NCBI RefSeq assembly: GCF_030486595.1
Contig: NZ_JAUJZH010000006.1
Location: 124,001 to 188,000 of the forward strand
DNA length: 64,000 bases
Direction: 5' to 3'
Source of the DNA: Variovorax ginsengisoli
GTDB lineage: Bacteria; Pseudomonadota; Gammaproteobacteria; Burkholderiales; Burkholderiaceae_C
Shown here: one piece after another, positions 6,682 through 15,068 of the stretch
Layout: every line of letters starts with the position of its first letter
How positions within the stretch are numbered: position 1 is the first letter of the stretch
Translations under genes and position numbers: made by a program
The notes under the pieces: model-generated
Databases searched by the model: none
What the model was told of the DNA's origin: nothing
What the model saw: the letters and a program-made list of their open reading frames with translations, nothing else

Positions 6682-9600
6682 ATGGCTGAGTCCCGGTCTC
6701 GCCCCCTGTCGAAGAACCCGCCGCGCGCGGGCCGGACGCTGCGCGACCCGTTCGAGCGCCTGGTCGAGGCCGGGCTGCGGCTCGACGCGCTGGCCGACGG
6801 CGGCGCGCTGCAGGCGGCGCTGGTCGACGAAGCCGCCCGGCTCCTCGGGGCCCAGCGGGTGCTGCTGGTGCTCGACACCGAGGCCGGCGTGCACAGCGCC
6901 GGCGCCCTGCTGCCGCCGGCCGAAGATGCCACTGCACTGTTCAGCGCCATCGCGCCGTGGCTGGCCGAGGCCCGCCAGCGCCGCAAGCCCAGCCTGCGCC
7001 ACGGGCCCGAGCACGCCGCGCCGGGCGAGCAGCGCTCCTGCCTGATCGCGCCGCTCGTCGTCCAGCGCGAGCTGCTCGGCTACCTCTACGCCGACATCGA
7101 AGGCCGGCTGGGCCGGTTCGACCGAATCCACCGCGACCTGCTGGCCGCGCTGGCGCGCCAGGCGGCGGCGGCCCTGGCCCGCTGCCGCGAGCGCGAAAAC
7201 CTCCAGCGCGAGCTGACCGCGCGCCAGGACGAGCTCCAGCAGCGCAACGACGGGCTGGCGCTGATCAACGGCATCCAGCGCGGGATCGCGGCCAAGCTGG
7301 GCTTCCAGGCCATCGTCGACCTGGTAGGCGACCGGCTGCGCGAGATCTTCGATTCCGGCAACCTGAACATCGTCTGGTGGGACGACCGGACCAACCTGGT
7401 GCAGGCGATGTACCGCTACGAGCACAACCGGCCCCTGCCCCGGCCGCCGGCGCGGCCGCTGGACCCGGACGAGCCGATGGCGCGCCTGATGCGCACGCGG
7501 GAGGTCGGCGTGCTCAACACCCGCGAGGAGCAGACCCGGATGGGGCTGCATCCCGCGCCGGGCACCGACTGGGCGCTGTCGATGGCGGCCGTCCCGATCA
7601 TCGGCAACGACCGCGCGCTCGGCATCATCTCGCTGCAGAACCACGAACGCGAATACGCCTTCGGCGCCCACGAGCTCCACCTGCTCGAAACCGTGGCCGC
7701 CAGCCTGGGCCTGGCGCTGGAGAGCGCGCGCCTGTTCGACGAAACGCGGCGCCACGCCCGCGAGATGCAGGAGGCGCTGGCCCACCAGAGCGCGGCGGCC
7801 GAGGTGCTGCAGGTCATCGGCAGCTCGCTGGCCGACCCCGGCCCGGTGTTCGACAAGATCCTGGAGTGCTGCGAGCACCTGTTCGACGGCAGTTCCTTCG
7901 CGCTGCTGATGGTCGATGCCCAGGGCAAGCTGGCGCTGACCCGCTGGCAGATGACGGCCGCCGGCCGCGCCGCGGTCGGCGAGGCTCGGCTGGCTCAGCT
8001 CGCCGCCTCGATGGAGGCGAACTACCCGATGCCGCTGGCCGGCACCTCGGCCGAGGTCTCCTTCCGCACCGGCGACCTGGTGGAGTTCGCCGACGTGCTG
8101 GCCGACCCGGCGGCACCGGTGGTGCTGCGCCGCAATGCCGAGCTGATCGGCTACAGCTACGCCAACCTGGCGGCGCCGCTGATCTGGGAGGGCCGCGGCA
8201 TCGGCATCCTGAGCATGCAGCGCGCCGAGACAGGCCCGTTCCGCCCGAGCGAGCGGGCGCTGCTCAAGACCTTCGCCGACCAGGCGGTCATCGCGATCCA
8301 GAACGCCCGGCTGTTCAATGAGACGCAGGTGGCGCTGCACAAGGTCGAGGAGCGCACCGCGGAGCTGACCGAGTCGCTCGAATACCAGACCGCGGTCAGC
8401 GACGTGCTGCGCGCCATCAGCGAATCGCCCGACGACGTGATGCCGGTGTTCGAGGCGATCCTGGACTGCACCATGTGGCTGTTCGAAGGCCCGACCGCCG
8501 CGATCTTCAGCTTCGACGGCCGGCAGGTCCACCTGGCGGCGGCCCGCAACTGGTCCGAGCAGGCGCTCGAGGCGGCGCGCACGGTGTGGCCGGCGCCGCC
8601 CGACCGGCGCCAGATGAACGGGCGCGTGATCCTCGAGCGCCAGGCCCTGAGCATCGAGGACGCGTGGTCGGACCCCGACTACGACCGCCGACTGGCCAAC
8701 TCCGGCAACCGGCGCCGCGTGATCGCCGCCCCGATGCTCAAGGACGGCGAGCCGATCGGCGCCATCACCATGGCCTGGCCGGACCCCGGCCCGACGCCGC
8801 AGCGGCAGGTCGACCTGCTCAACCTGTTCGCCGAGCAGGCGGTGATCGCGATCGACAACGTCCGCCTGACCACCGAGACCCGCGAGGCGCTCGAGCGCCA
8901 GACCGCGACCGCCGACGTGCTCCAGGTCATCAGCGAATCGATGGAGGACGCTCGCCCCGTGTTCGACAAGATCCTGGAGAGCTGCCAGCGCCTGTTCTCC
9001 GGCACGCAGCTCGGCATCTCCCTGGTCGGCGACGACGGGATGATGCACCTGGGCGCCCATCGCGGCTCGGCCCGCGAGGCGCTCGAGCGCTACTATCCGC
9101 GGCCCATCGACCACTCGCCCATGGGCGAGGCCATGGCCGGGCCCGAGGTCCTGCACATCCCCGACGCGCTGGCCGAGCCGAACCTGCCGGTCTTCATGCG
9201 CGAGCTCGGCGAAAAGATCGGCAGCTACGCGATCATGCTGGCGCCGCTGATCTGGGAGGGCCGCTACATCGGCTCGATCCACGTTGCGCGCCAGCCCCCC
9301 GGGGCCTTCGCCGACAAGGAGATCCGGCTGCTCGAGACCTTCGCCGACCAGGCCGTGATCGCGATCCAGAACGCGCGCCTGTTCAACGAGACCAAGGAGG
9401 CGCGGGCCGCCGCCGAGGCCACGAACGAGGCCAAGAGCGCCTTCCTGGCGACCATGAGCCACGAGATCCGCACCCCCATGAATGCCGTCATCGGCATGAG
9501 CGGGCTGCTGCTCGACACCGCGCTCGACGCCGAGCAGCAGGACTACGTGTCGACCATCCGCGACTCGGGCGATGCGCTGCTGACCATCATCAACGACATC

Positions 9601-10983
9601 CTCGACTACTCGAAGATCGAGGCCGGCCGGATGGACATCGAGGCCCATCCCTTCGACCTGCGCGAGTGCGTGGAGTCGGCGCTCGACCTGGTCAGCACGC
9701 GGGCGACCGAGAAGAAGCTCGAGATCGCCTACGTGTTCGAGGGCGACGTGCCGGTGGGCGTGAGCGGCGACCTCACGCGGCTGCGGCAGATCCTGCTGAA
9801 CCTGCTGAGCAACGCGGTGAAGTTCACCGAGGCCGGCGAGGTGGTGCTGACGGTCAGCGCCGATGCCCGGCCGGGCGGGCGGGTCGAGCTGACCTTCGCG
9901 GTGCGCGACACCGGCATCGGCCTGTCGGCGCAGGGCAAGGGCCGGCTGTTCCAGTCGTTCTCGCAGGCCGACTCCAGCACCACCCGCAAGTACGGCGGCA
10001 CCGGCCTCGGCCTGGCGATCAGCAAGCGGCTGGCCGAGTTGATGGGCGGCACCATGTGGGTCGAGAGCGACGGGCCGGGCATGGGTTCGACCTTCTTCTT
10101 CACCCTCGAGGTGGCGACCTCCGATGCGCCGCCGAGCAAGCGCCGCATCGTCAGCGGCGTGCAGATCGAACTGCAGGGCAAGCACCTGCTGATCGTCGAC
10201 GACAACGCGACCAACCGGCGCGTGCTGGCACTCCAGACGGCCCGCTGGGGCATGGACTCGCGCGCCACCGAATCGCCGGCCGAGGCCCTGCGCTGGCTGA
10301 CCCAGGGCGAGCGCTTCGACCTCGCGATCCTCGACATGCACATGCCGGAGATGGACGGCGTCGATCTCGCGCGCCGCATCCGCGCCAACCACGCCAGCTT
10401 GCCGCTGGTGCTCTTCAGCTCGCTCGGCCGGCGCGAGGCCGGCGACGCCGAGTCGCTGTTCAACGCCTACCTGTCCAAGCCGATCCACCAGTCGGCGCTG
10501 TTCGACACCCTGGTGAGCCTGCTGGCCCACGAAACGGTCGCCACCCGGCCCACGGACAGCGCCGGCGCCAAGCCGCAGATCGACCCGACGATGGCGGCGC
10601 GGCATCCGCTGCGGATCCTGCTGGCCGAGGACAACGTGGTGAACCAGAAGCTCGCTCTGCGCCTGCTGCAGCAGATGGGCTACCGGGCCGACCTGGCTTC
10701 CAACGGCATCGAGGCGGTCGAGTCGGTGCAGCGCCAGACCTACGACGTGGTGCTGATGGACGTCCAGATGCCCGAGCTCGACGGGCTCGACGCCACCCGA
10801 CAGATCTGCAGGCTGTTCGAGGCCGGCCGCAGGCCCCGCATCGTCGCCATGACCGCCAACGCCATGCAGGGCGACCAGGAAATGTGCATCGGCGCCGGCA
10901 TGGACGACTACCTGACCAAGCCGATCCGGGTCGATCGGCTGGTCGAGGCCCTGCTCAACGCGCCGCCGCGCACGGATCGTTGA
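6682..10983 (+). CDS. Five-GAF hybrid sensor histidine kinase with two receiver domains
   Basis: A 1433-aa cytoplasmic hybrid kinase with no predicted TM segment. From the ATG at 6682 (GAAGG upstream; an in-frame GTG at 6631 is possible) it carries five GAF-like sensor modules starting near residues 30, 192, 374, 574 and 746. They are joined by helical linkers with repeated phrases such as [16 protein letters not shown] and VLQVISES. A HisKA domain follows with His927 in MSHEIRTP, then an HATPase with the N box ([10 protein letters not shown]) and G boxes ([19 protein letters not shown]). Receiver 1 has Asp1218 ([10 protein letters not shown]) and receiver 2 has Asp1360 ([10 protein letters not shown]). 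No Hpt domain is present, so onward transfer would need a separate protein. The soluble, ligand-binding layout suggests intracellular signals. It lies directly upstream of the STAS/GTPase run. Confidence 0.9.
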   Translation: MAESRSRPLSKNPPRAGRTLRDPFERLVEAGLRLDALADGGALQAALVDEAARLLGAQRVLLVLDTEAGVHSAGALLPPAEDATALFSAIAPWLAEARQRRKPSLRHGPEHAAPGEQRSCLIAPLVVQRELLGYLYADIEGRLGRFDRIHRDLLAALARQAAAALARCRERENLQRELTARQDELQQRNDGLALINGIQRGIAAKLGFQAIVDLVGDRLREIFDSGNLNIVWWDDRTNLVQAMYRYEHNRPLPRPPARPLDPDEPMARLMRTREVGVLNTREEQTRMGLHPAPGTDWALSMAAVPIIGNDRALGIISLQNHEREYAFGAHELHLLETVAASLGLALESARLFDETRRHAREMQEALAHQSAAAEVLQVIGSSLADPGPVFDKILECCEHLFDGSSFALLMVDAQGKLALTRWQMTAAGRAAVGEARLAQLAASMEANYPMPLAGTSAEVSFRTGDLVEFADVLADPAAPVVLRRNAELIGYSYANLAAPLIWEGRGIGILSMQRAETGPFRPSERALLKTFADQAVIAIQNARLFNETQVALHKVEERTAELTESLEYQTAVSDVLRAISESPDDVMPVFEAILDCTMWLFEGPTAAIFSFDGRQVHLAAARNWSEQALEAARTVWPAPPDRRQMNGRVILERQALSIEDAWSDPDYDRRLANSGNRRRVIAAPMLKDGEPIGAITMAWPDPGPTPQRQVDLLNLFAEQAVIAIDNVRLTTETREALERQTATADVLQVISESMEDARPVFDKILESCQRLFSGTQLGISLVGDDGMMHLGAHRGSAREALERYYPRPIDHSPMGEAMAGPEVLHIPDALAEPNLPVFMRELGEKIGSYAIMLAPLIWEGRYIGSIHVARQPPGAFADKEIRLLETFADQAVIAIQNARLFNETKEARAAAEATNEAKSAFLATMSHEIRTPMNAVIGMSGLLLDTALDAEQQDYVSTIRDSGDALLTIINDILDYSKIEAGRMDIEAHPFDLRECVESALDLVSTRATEKKLEIAYVFEGDVPVGVSGDLTRLRQILLNLLSNAVKFTEAGEVVLTVSADARPGGRVELTFAVRDTGIGLSAQGKGRLFQSFSQADSSTTRKYGGTGLGLAISKRLAELMGGTMWVESDGPGMGSTFFFTLEVATSDAPPSKRRIVSGVQIELQGKHLLIVDDNATNRRVLALQTARWGMDSRATESPAEALRWLTQGERFDLAILDMHMPEMDGVDLARRIRANHASLPLVLFSSLGRREAGDAESLFNAYLSKPIHQSALFDTLVSLLAHETVATRPTDSAGAKPQIDPTMAARHPLRILLAEDNVVNQKLALRLLQQMGYRADLASNGIEAVESVQRQTYDVVLMDVQMPELDGLDATRQICRLFEAGRRPRIVAMTANAMQGDQEMCIGAGMDDYLTKPIRVDRLVEALLNAPPRTDR

Positions 10984-11071
10984 GAACCCGAGGGGGGTCC
11001 ATCGGCTTGATGAGGCCGCCTTGTCGACGAGGCCGCAATTTGGGCGTAAGCTAGAAAAAGGTTCTATTTGT

Positions 11072-11109
11072 TGCTCGAAAGAGCATCTTGTTTTCTTTTA
11101 AAAACAAGA
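11072..11109 (+). terminator. Tandem stem-loops with T-rich tract between the hybrid kinase and STAS genes
   Basis: TGCTC-GAAA-GAGCA (11072-11085) is a perfect 5-bp stem closed by a GNRA-type tetraloop and followed by TCTTGTTTTCTTTT, a rho-independent-terminator-like tail. The T-rich tail itself pairs again: TCTTGTTTT (11086-11094) with AAAACAAGA (11101-11109). The two hairpins share no bases but sit back to back, so terminator and leader structure could alternate. This would insulate or attenuate the STAS operon from the kinase gene. Confidence 0.5.
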
Positions 11110-11177
11110 ACTTGCGTGAGAGGCAGGCATACGACGAACCCGATCAGCCCCCTATCGAAATCGACTGCGGAGAGCGT

Positions 11178-11534
11178 ATGGATCTGAGAAGCGAGCAACT
11201 GGCCGACGGTGTCGAGAAGATCAGTCTGGTCGGGCGCATGGACAGCATCGGCGGGCATGACATCAACGTGCGCCTGTCGGCGCTGGTGGCCAACCGCAAG
11301 CTGCTCGCGGTGGTCGATCTGTCCGAGGTCTCGTTCCTCGCGTCGATCGGCATCCGCACCCTGGTCGTCAACGCGAGGGCGCAGTCGATGCGCGGCGGCG
11401 TCATGGCGTTGGCAAGTCCGCAACCGCTCGTGGCGGAGGTACTCAAGATGGCAGGCATCGACACGATCATCCCGGTGTACCCCGACGTCGACACCGCCTG
11501 CAGCGCGCTGATGGCGGGAGCCGGGAGCCGCTGA
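11178..11534 (+). CDS. STAS-domain anti-anti-sigma-type protein
   Basis: A 118-aa single STAS domain, the size of SpoIIAA/RsbV. The ATG at 11178 is preferred over an upstream in-frame start because GGAGAG precedes it and the length then matches the family. The core reads VVDLSEVSFLASIGIRTLV. The serine of ASIG aligns with the phosphorylated Ser58 of SpoIIAA (usually D-S-S-G), while the preceding Asp is Ala. In a partner switch the unphosphorylated form binds the kinase encoded next door. The gene overlaps that kinase gene by one base (TGA/ATG), so the two are translationally coupled. No sigma factor is encoded nearby. Confidence 0.85.
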   Translation: MDLRSEQLADGVEKISLVGRMDSIGGHDINVRLSALVANRKLLAVVDLSEVSFLASIGIRTLVVNARAQSMRGGVMALASPQPLVAEVLKMAGIDTIIPVYPDVDTACSALMAGAGSR

Positions 11535-11968
11535 TGGCCTCCACCGGGGAGTCCCAAGCCTCCCTCACCGTCGGCAGCGAGTTGCGCGAACTCGCGCGCG
11601 TGAGCGCCTGGGTGCACGACTGGGCCGAAGGCCAGCGGCTGCCGGCGCGCGTCGCGCTGAACCTCGACCTCTGCTCGACCGAGGTGGTGACGAACATCAT
11701 GACCCATGCCTGCAGCCAGGGCGGGCAGAACATCTTCCTGCGGCTGTGCTGGCAGGGCCAGGACGTGGCCCTGGAAGTCGAGGACGAGGGCAGCCAGTTC
11801 GATCCGCGGCAGGTGCCTGAACCGGCGCGTGCGACCAGCATCGACGATGCCCGGATCGGCGGCTGGGGCATTCCGATCGTGCGGCGCTTCTCCGACGGGC
11901 TGCGCTACAGCCACCACGACGGCCGCAACTGCCTGACTCTTTTGTTCCGGGCGTCGGCGCCGCCCTGA
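11534..11968 (+). CDS. RsbW/SpoIIAB-like anti-sigma-type Ser/Thr kinase
   Basis: A 144-aa GHKL-fold ATPase of the HATPase_c_2 (RsbW/SpoIIAB) type. The N box is LDLCSTEVVTNIMTHA (Glu and Asn present), the first G box is DEGSQFDP, and the second is GGWGIPIVRRFSD. Proteins of this kind phosphorylate a STAS partner and sequester an output protein. The partner is almost certainly the STAS protein encoded immediately upstream, with which it overlaps by one base. The phosphatase that would reverse the step is encoded at 15069. The target normally would be a sigma factor, but here the following genes encode a coiled-coil protein, an OmpA-domain protein and a GTPase. Confidence 0.85.
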   Translation: MASTGESQASLTVGSELRELARVSAWVHDWAEGQRLPARVALNLDLCSTEVVTNIMTHACSQGGQNIFLRLCWQGQDVALEVEDEGSQFDPRQVPEPARATSIDDARIGGWGIPIVRRFSDGLRYSHHDGRNCLTLLFRASAPP

Positions 11969-12020
11969 GCGCCTTTGATTTCACCACCTATCGTCAACCC
12001 ACCACCGAGGAGCATTCTCC

Positions 12021-12644
12021 ATGGCAACTGCAGCCAAGCCTTCCATGAGCATCGACACCCAGAGCGCGCTGGCGGCGCAGGCGGCCCTGGCCGCCGGCCA
12101 ACCCAACGGCGCCGGCGAGAGTTCCGGCGTCGACAAGATGCGCGAGCTGCTGTTCGGCAACCAGATGCAGGACTACGACAAGCGCTTCTCGATCCTCGAG
12201 GACCGCTTCCAGCAGCGGATGCGCGACATGGAGACCGAGTCGTCGCGCGGGCTGAGCAGCCTCGAATCGACGATGAAGAAACAACTCGAATCGGTCGCCG
12301 GCCAGTTCCGCGAGGAAAAGGACCTGCGCGCCGACGCCGACAAGGAGCTGGAGCGCAGCCTGCGCGACCACACGCAGACGCTCGAGAAGCGGCTGGCCCA
12401 GCTGTCCGACCAGCTGGCGCGCCAGGAGCGCGAGTTCACCGATCGACTGAGCCACGAGGTCCAGGTGCTGCGCGACGAGATGCGCAAGCGCCAGGACGAC
12501 GCCCGGGCCACCACCGAGCGGATGTTCGCCGAGCTCAGCAACGTCAAGACCGACCGCAACCTGCTCGCCGGCCTGTTCGTCGAGATCGCCAAATGCCTGA
12601 ACCAGGACGTCGCGCCCAAGGGCAGCAACGGCCACGCCGGCTGA
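12021..12644 (+). CDS. Coiled-coil protein of the GTPase/OmpA module
   Basis: A 207-aa soluble protein. Residues 1-38 are Ala/Gly-rich and probably disordered. Residues about 40-180 are rich in Glu, Arg, Gln and Leu in heptad-like order (RFSILEDRFQQRMRDM, LERSLRDHTQTLEKRL, SDQLARQEREFTDRL), a long coiled coil. The C-terminus ends with a hydrophobic patch (NLLAGLFVEIAKCLN). No enzymatic motif is seen. A good ribosome site (GAGGAG) lies 9 bases before the ATG. It sits 52 bases after the RsbW-like gene and 52 before the OmpA gene, in the same transcript. It could be the scaffold or the switch output of the module; that is inference. Confidence 0.75.
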   Translation: MATAAKPSMSIDTQSALAAQAALAAGQPNGAGESSGVDKMRELLFGNQMQDYDKRFSILEDRFQQRMRDMETESSRGLSSLESTMKKQLESVAGQFREEKDLRADADKELERSLRDHTQTLEKRLAQLSDQLARQEREFTDRLSHEVQVLRDEMRKRQDDARATTERMFAELSNVKTDRNLLAGLFVEIAKCLNQDVAPKGSNGHAG

Positions 12645-12696
12645 CTCGCATGACCTTAGCGCCAGGGGCACGGGCGCGCGCCCGAGCGGAGGCGCG

Positions 12697-14559
12697 GTGA
12701 ACGCACGCCTGTCGCTGGCCGCGACGCACGCGCCAGGCGAGCCTTCCGACGAGGAGCAGAAGGCGCGGCTCGCCGCGCTGCTGCTGGAGTTGGCGCGCTG
12801 CGTCGATCCCAGCGTCGCGGCCACCCTGCCGAGCCGCCTGGAGGCCGACCCGCGGCTGGACGCGATGCGCCGCGTGCTGCTCGAACGCGAGCGGGTGGCG
12901 CTGGCGCGGCTGCAGCAGAAGTTCGACGATCCCAAAGAGCTCGCCGATGCGGTGGGCTCGGTGCTGCCCGCGGCCTTCGCGCTGGCGGCGGCACAGGACG
13001 ACCGCCTGGGCCTCGCGATCTCGCCCACGGTCGAGCGCGCCACCCAGGCGTCGATCCAGAAGAACCCGGGCCGGATGGTCGACATCCTGTACCCCGTCAT
13101 GGGGCCCGCGATCCGCAAGGCCATCGCCGAGACCCTCGAGGGCTCGCTGCAATCGCTGAACCAGGCGCTCAAGCACAGCCTGTCGTGGCGCGGCCTCAAG
13201 TGGCGCATCGAAGCCTGGCGCACCGGCAGCAGTTTCGCCGAGGTGGTGCTCAAGCACACGGCCGTGTTCCGGGTCGACCACGTCTTCCTGATCCATCGAA
13301 AGACCGGCCTGCTGCTGGCGCACGTGGCGCGCGACGACGCGACCACGCGCGATCCGCAGCTGGTGTCGGCGATGCTCTCGGCGATCCAGGATTTCGTGCG
13401 CGACTCGTTCGACGAATCCGCCAGCGGCGGCGCCAGCAGCGGCGGCATCGACAGCCTTCGCCTGGGCGACCTGCTGCTGTGGTGCGAGGAAGGCCCGTCG
13501 GCCTTCCTCGCCGCCGTGATCCACGGCACACCGCCGGCCATGCTGCGCACGCGGCTCGGCGAGACGCTGGGCTCGGTGCACGACCAGTGGCGCGGCGCGC
13601 TGGAGGAATTCTCCGGCGACACGACGCCTTTCGAAGCAGCACAGCCGCTGCTGCGCCTGTGCCTGCTGTCCCAGGCCGCGGAGACCCACAAGAAGGTCTC
13701 GCCGCTGATGTGGCTGATCCCCTTGCTGCTGCTGGGGGCGCTGGGCTGGTGGGTCGGCCAGCGGATCATCGAGCGCCGCCACGTCGACGCCTATGTGTCG
13801 AGCCTGCAGGATCAGCCCGGCATCGTCGTGATGGGCGCCGAACGGCGCGACGGCAGGTGGCTGGTGTCCGGGCTGCGCGACCCGCTGGCGGCGCAGCCGG
13901 AAGCCTTGCTGGCGAAGACCGACCTGGATCCGGCGCGCATCGTCGGCCGCTGGGAGCCCTACCAGGCGCTGCATCCGGCGATCGTGCTGAAGCGGCTGCA
14001 GGCCACGCTCGACCCGCCGCCGACGGTCAGCCTGGTGCAGGACGCGAGCGGCATCCGCGCCACCGGCAACGCGCCCCAGCGATGGATGGAGAAGGCGCGG
14101 GCTTTCGTGCAGACCTTGCCCGCCGGCGCGCCCAAGGTCGACCTCAGCGCCCTGAAGGATGTGCAAGACCCGGACTACCTTCGCCTGCGCGATGCGATCC
14201 AGGCCCAGCTCATCCACTTCGACTTCAGCATGCCGCGGCCCGCGGCCGACCAGGAGGCCAAGCTCGACGCAGTGGCCGGCTACATGCGCGAACTGGTCCA
14301 GGTGGCGCGCGACCAGGGCTTCCCGGTCAAGGTGACGATCGTCGGCCACGCCGACGCCACCGGCAAGGACACTTCGAACCTGGCCCTCAGCGTCGGCCGC
14401 GCCGAGGTCGTGCGCTCGATGCTGCGCGCCCGCGGCGTCGATCCTTCCGTGCTCGCGGTACGCGGTGCCGGCCCGCTCGAACCGCTGCGCCCCGGCGCCA
14501 GCGAGGACGAGCTGTCGATGAACCGGCGCGTTTCATTCGGCGTCAGCACCGGGGACTAG
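12697..14559 (+). CDS. Inner-membrane-anchored protein with C-terminal OmpA domain
   Basis: A 620-aa protein starting at a GTG preceded by GGAGG. Residues 1-335 are a large, mostly helical, cytoplasmic-looking region with no signal peptide. One TM helix follows at about 338-357 (PLMWLIPLLLLGALGWWVG), then a periplasmic part with a C-terminal OmpA-like peptidoglycan-binding domain (about 505-618: VGHADATGKD, SVGRAEVV, NRRVSF). The layout, cytoplasmic head then TM then wall-binding tail, resembles MotB or TssL-type anchors rather than outer-membrane OmpA. Only 12 bases separate it from the small-GTPase gene. Coupling the GTPase and coiled-coil proteins to the cell wall is the natural inference. 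Confidence 0.85.
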   Translation: MNARLSLAATHAPGEPSDEEQKARLAALLLELARCVDPSVAATLPSRLEADPRLDAMRRVLLERERVALARLQQKFDDPKELADAVGSVLPAAFALAAAQDDRLGLAISPTVERATQASIQKNPGRMVDILYPVMGPAIRKAIAETLEGSLQSLNQALKHSLSWRGLKWRIEAWRTGSSFAEVVLKHTAVFRVDHVFLIHRKTGLLLAHVARDDATTRDPQLVSAMLSAIQDFVRDSFDESASGGASSGGIDSLRLGDLLLWCEEGPSAFLAAVIHGTPPAMLRTRLGETLGSVHDQWRGALEEFSGDTTPFEAAQPLLRLCLLSQAAETHKKVSPLMWLIPLLLLGALGWWVGQRIIERRHVDAYVSSLQDQPGIVVMGAERRDGRWLVSGLRDPLAAQPEALLAKTDLDPARIVGRWEPYQALHPAIVLKRLQATLDPPPTVSLVQDASGIRATGNAPQRWMEKARAFVQTLPAGAPKVDLSALKDVQDPDYLRLRDAIQAQLIHFDFSMPRPAADQEAKLDAVAGYMRELVQVARDQGFPVKVTIVGHADATGKDTSNLALSVGRAEVVRSMLRARGVDPSVLAVRGAGPLEPLRPGASEDELSMNRRVSFGVSTGD

Positions 14560-14571
14560 GACCATCCACAC

Positions 14572-15066
14572 ATGCTGCAAAAGAAGATCTGCCTGCTCGG
14601 CGCCTTCGGCGTCGGGAAGACCAGCCTGGTGCGCCGCTTCGTCGACACCATTTTCTCGGACGCCTACCTGACCACGGTCGGGGTGAAGATCGACAAGAAG
14701 CTGCTCACCGTCGGCAGCGAGCAGATGGCGCTGATCCTGTGGGACATCGCCGGTGAGGACGATATCGCGGCCGTGCGGGTGAGCTACCTGCGCGGCGCGG
14801 CGGGCTACCTGCTGGTGATCGACGGCACGCGGCCCGAGACGCTGGACACCGCGGTCTCGATCCAGGGCCGCGTCGATGCCGAGATCGGCAGCGTTCCCTT
14901 CGTCGCCCTGCTCAACAAGGCCGACCTCGAGGAGGACTGGACCATCTCGATGGAGCGGATCGCGCAGCTGGAAGCCGCCGGATGGCAGTTTCGCCGCACC
15001 AGCGCCAAGACCGGGGCCGCGGTCGAGGAGACCTTCCAGGAACTGGCGGCGCTGCTCGCCCGATAG
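14572..15066 (+). CDS. Ras/Rab-like small GTPase
   Basis: A 164-aa single-domain GTPase with the full Ras-superfamily motif set. The P-loop is GAFGVGKTS (10-18) with Lys16; a switch I threonine is at 34 or 35 (YLTTVGVKI); the G3 motif is WDIAGED (57-63); the G4 motif is NKAD (115-118); and the G5 motif is TSAK (143-146). Length and motif spacing are those of a eukaryotic-type Rab/Ras core with no extra domains and no C-terminal prenylation cysteine. The residue equivalent to Ras Gln61 is Glu, so intrinsic hydrolysis may be slow or GAP-dependent. Bacterial relatives include MglA and other Ras-like families. It is encoded 12 bases after the OmpA-domain gene and 2 before the SpoIIE phosphatase gene. 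Confidence 0.9.
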   Translation: MLQKKICLLGAFGVGKTSLVRRFVDTIFSDAYLTTVGVKIDKKLLTVGSEQMALILWDIAGEDDIAAVRVSYLRGAAGYLLVIDGTRPETLDTAVSIQGRVDAEIGSVPFVALLNKADLEEDWTISMERIAQLEAAGWQFRRTSAKTGAAVEETFQELAALLAR

Positions 15067-15068
15067 CC

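Noticed and set aside
6532..10605. A 1357-codon open frame antisense to the five-GAF kinase
   Set aside because: Its translation is His/Gln/Arg/Ala-rich with no domain, while the sense strand encodes an intact multi-domain kinase; such shadows are common at very high GC.
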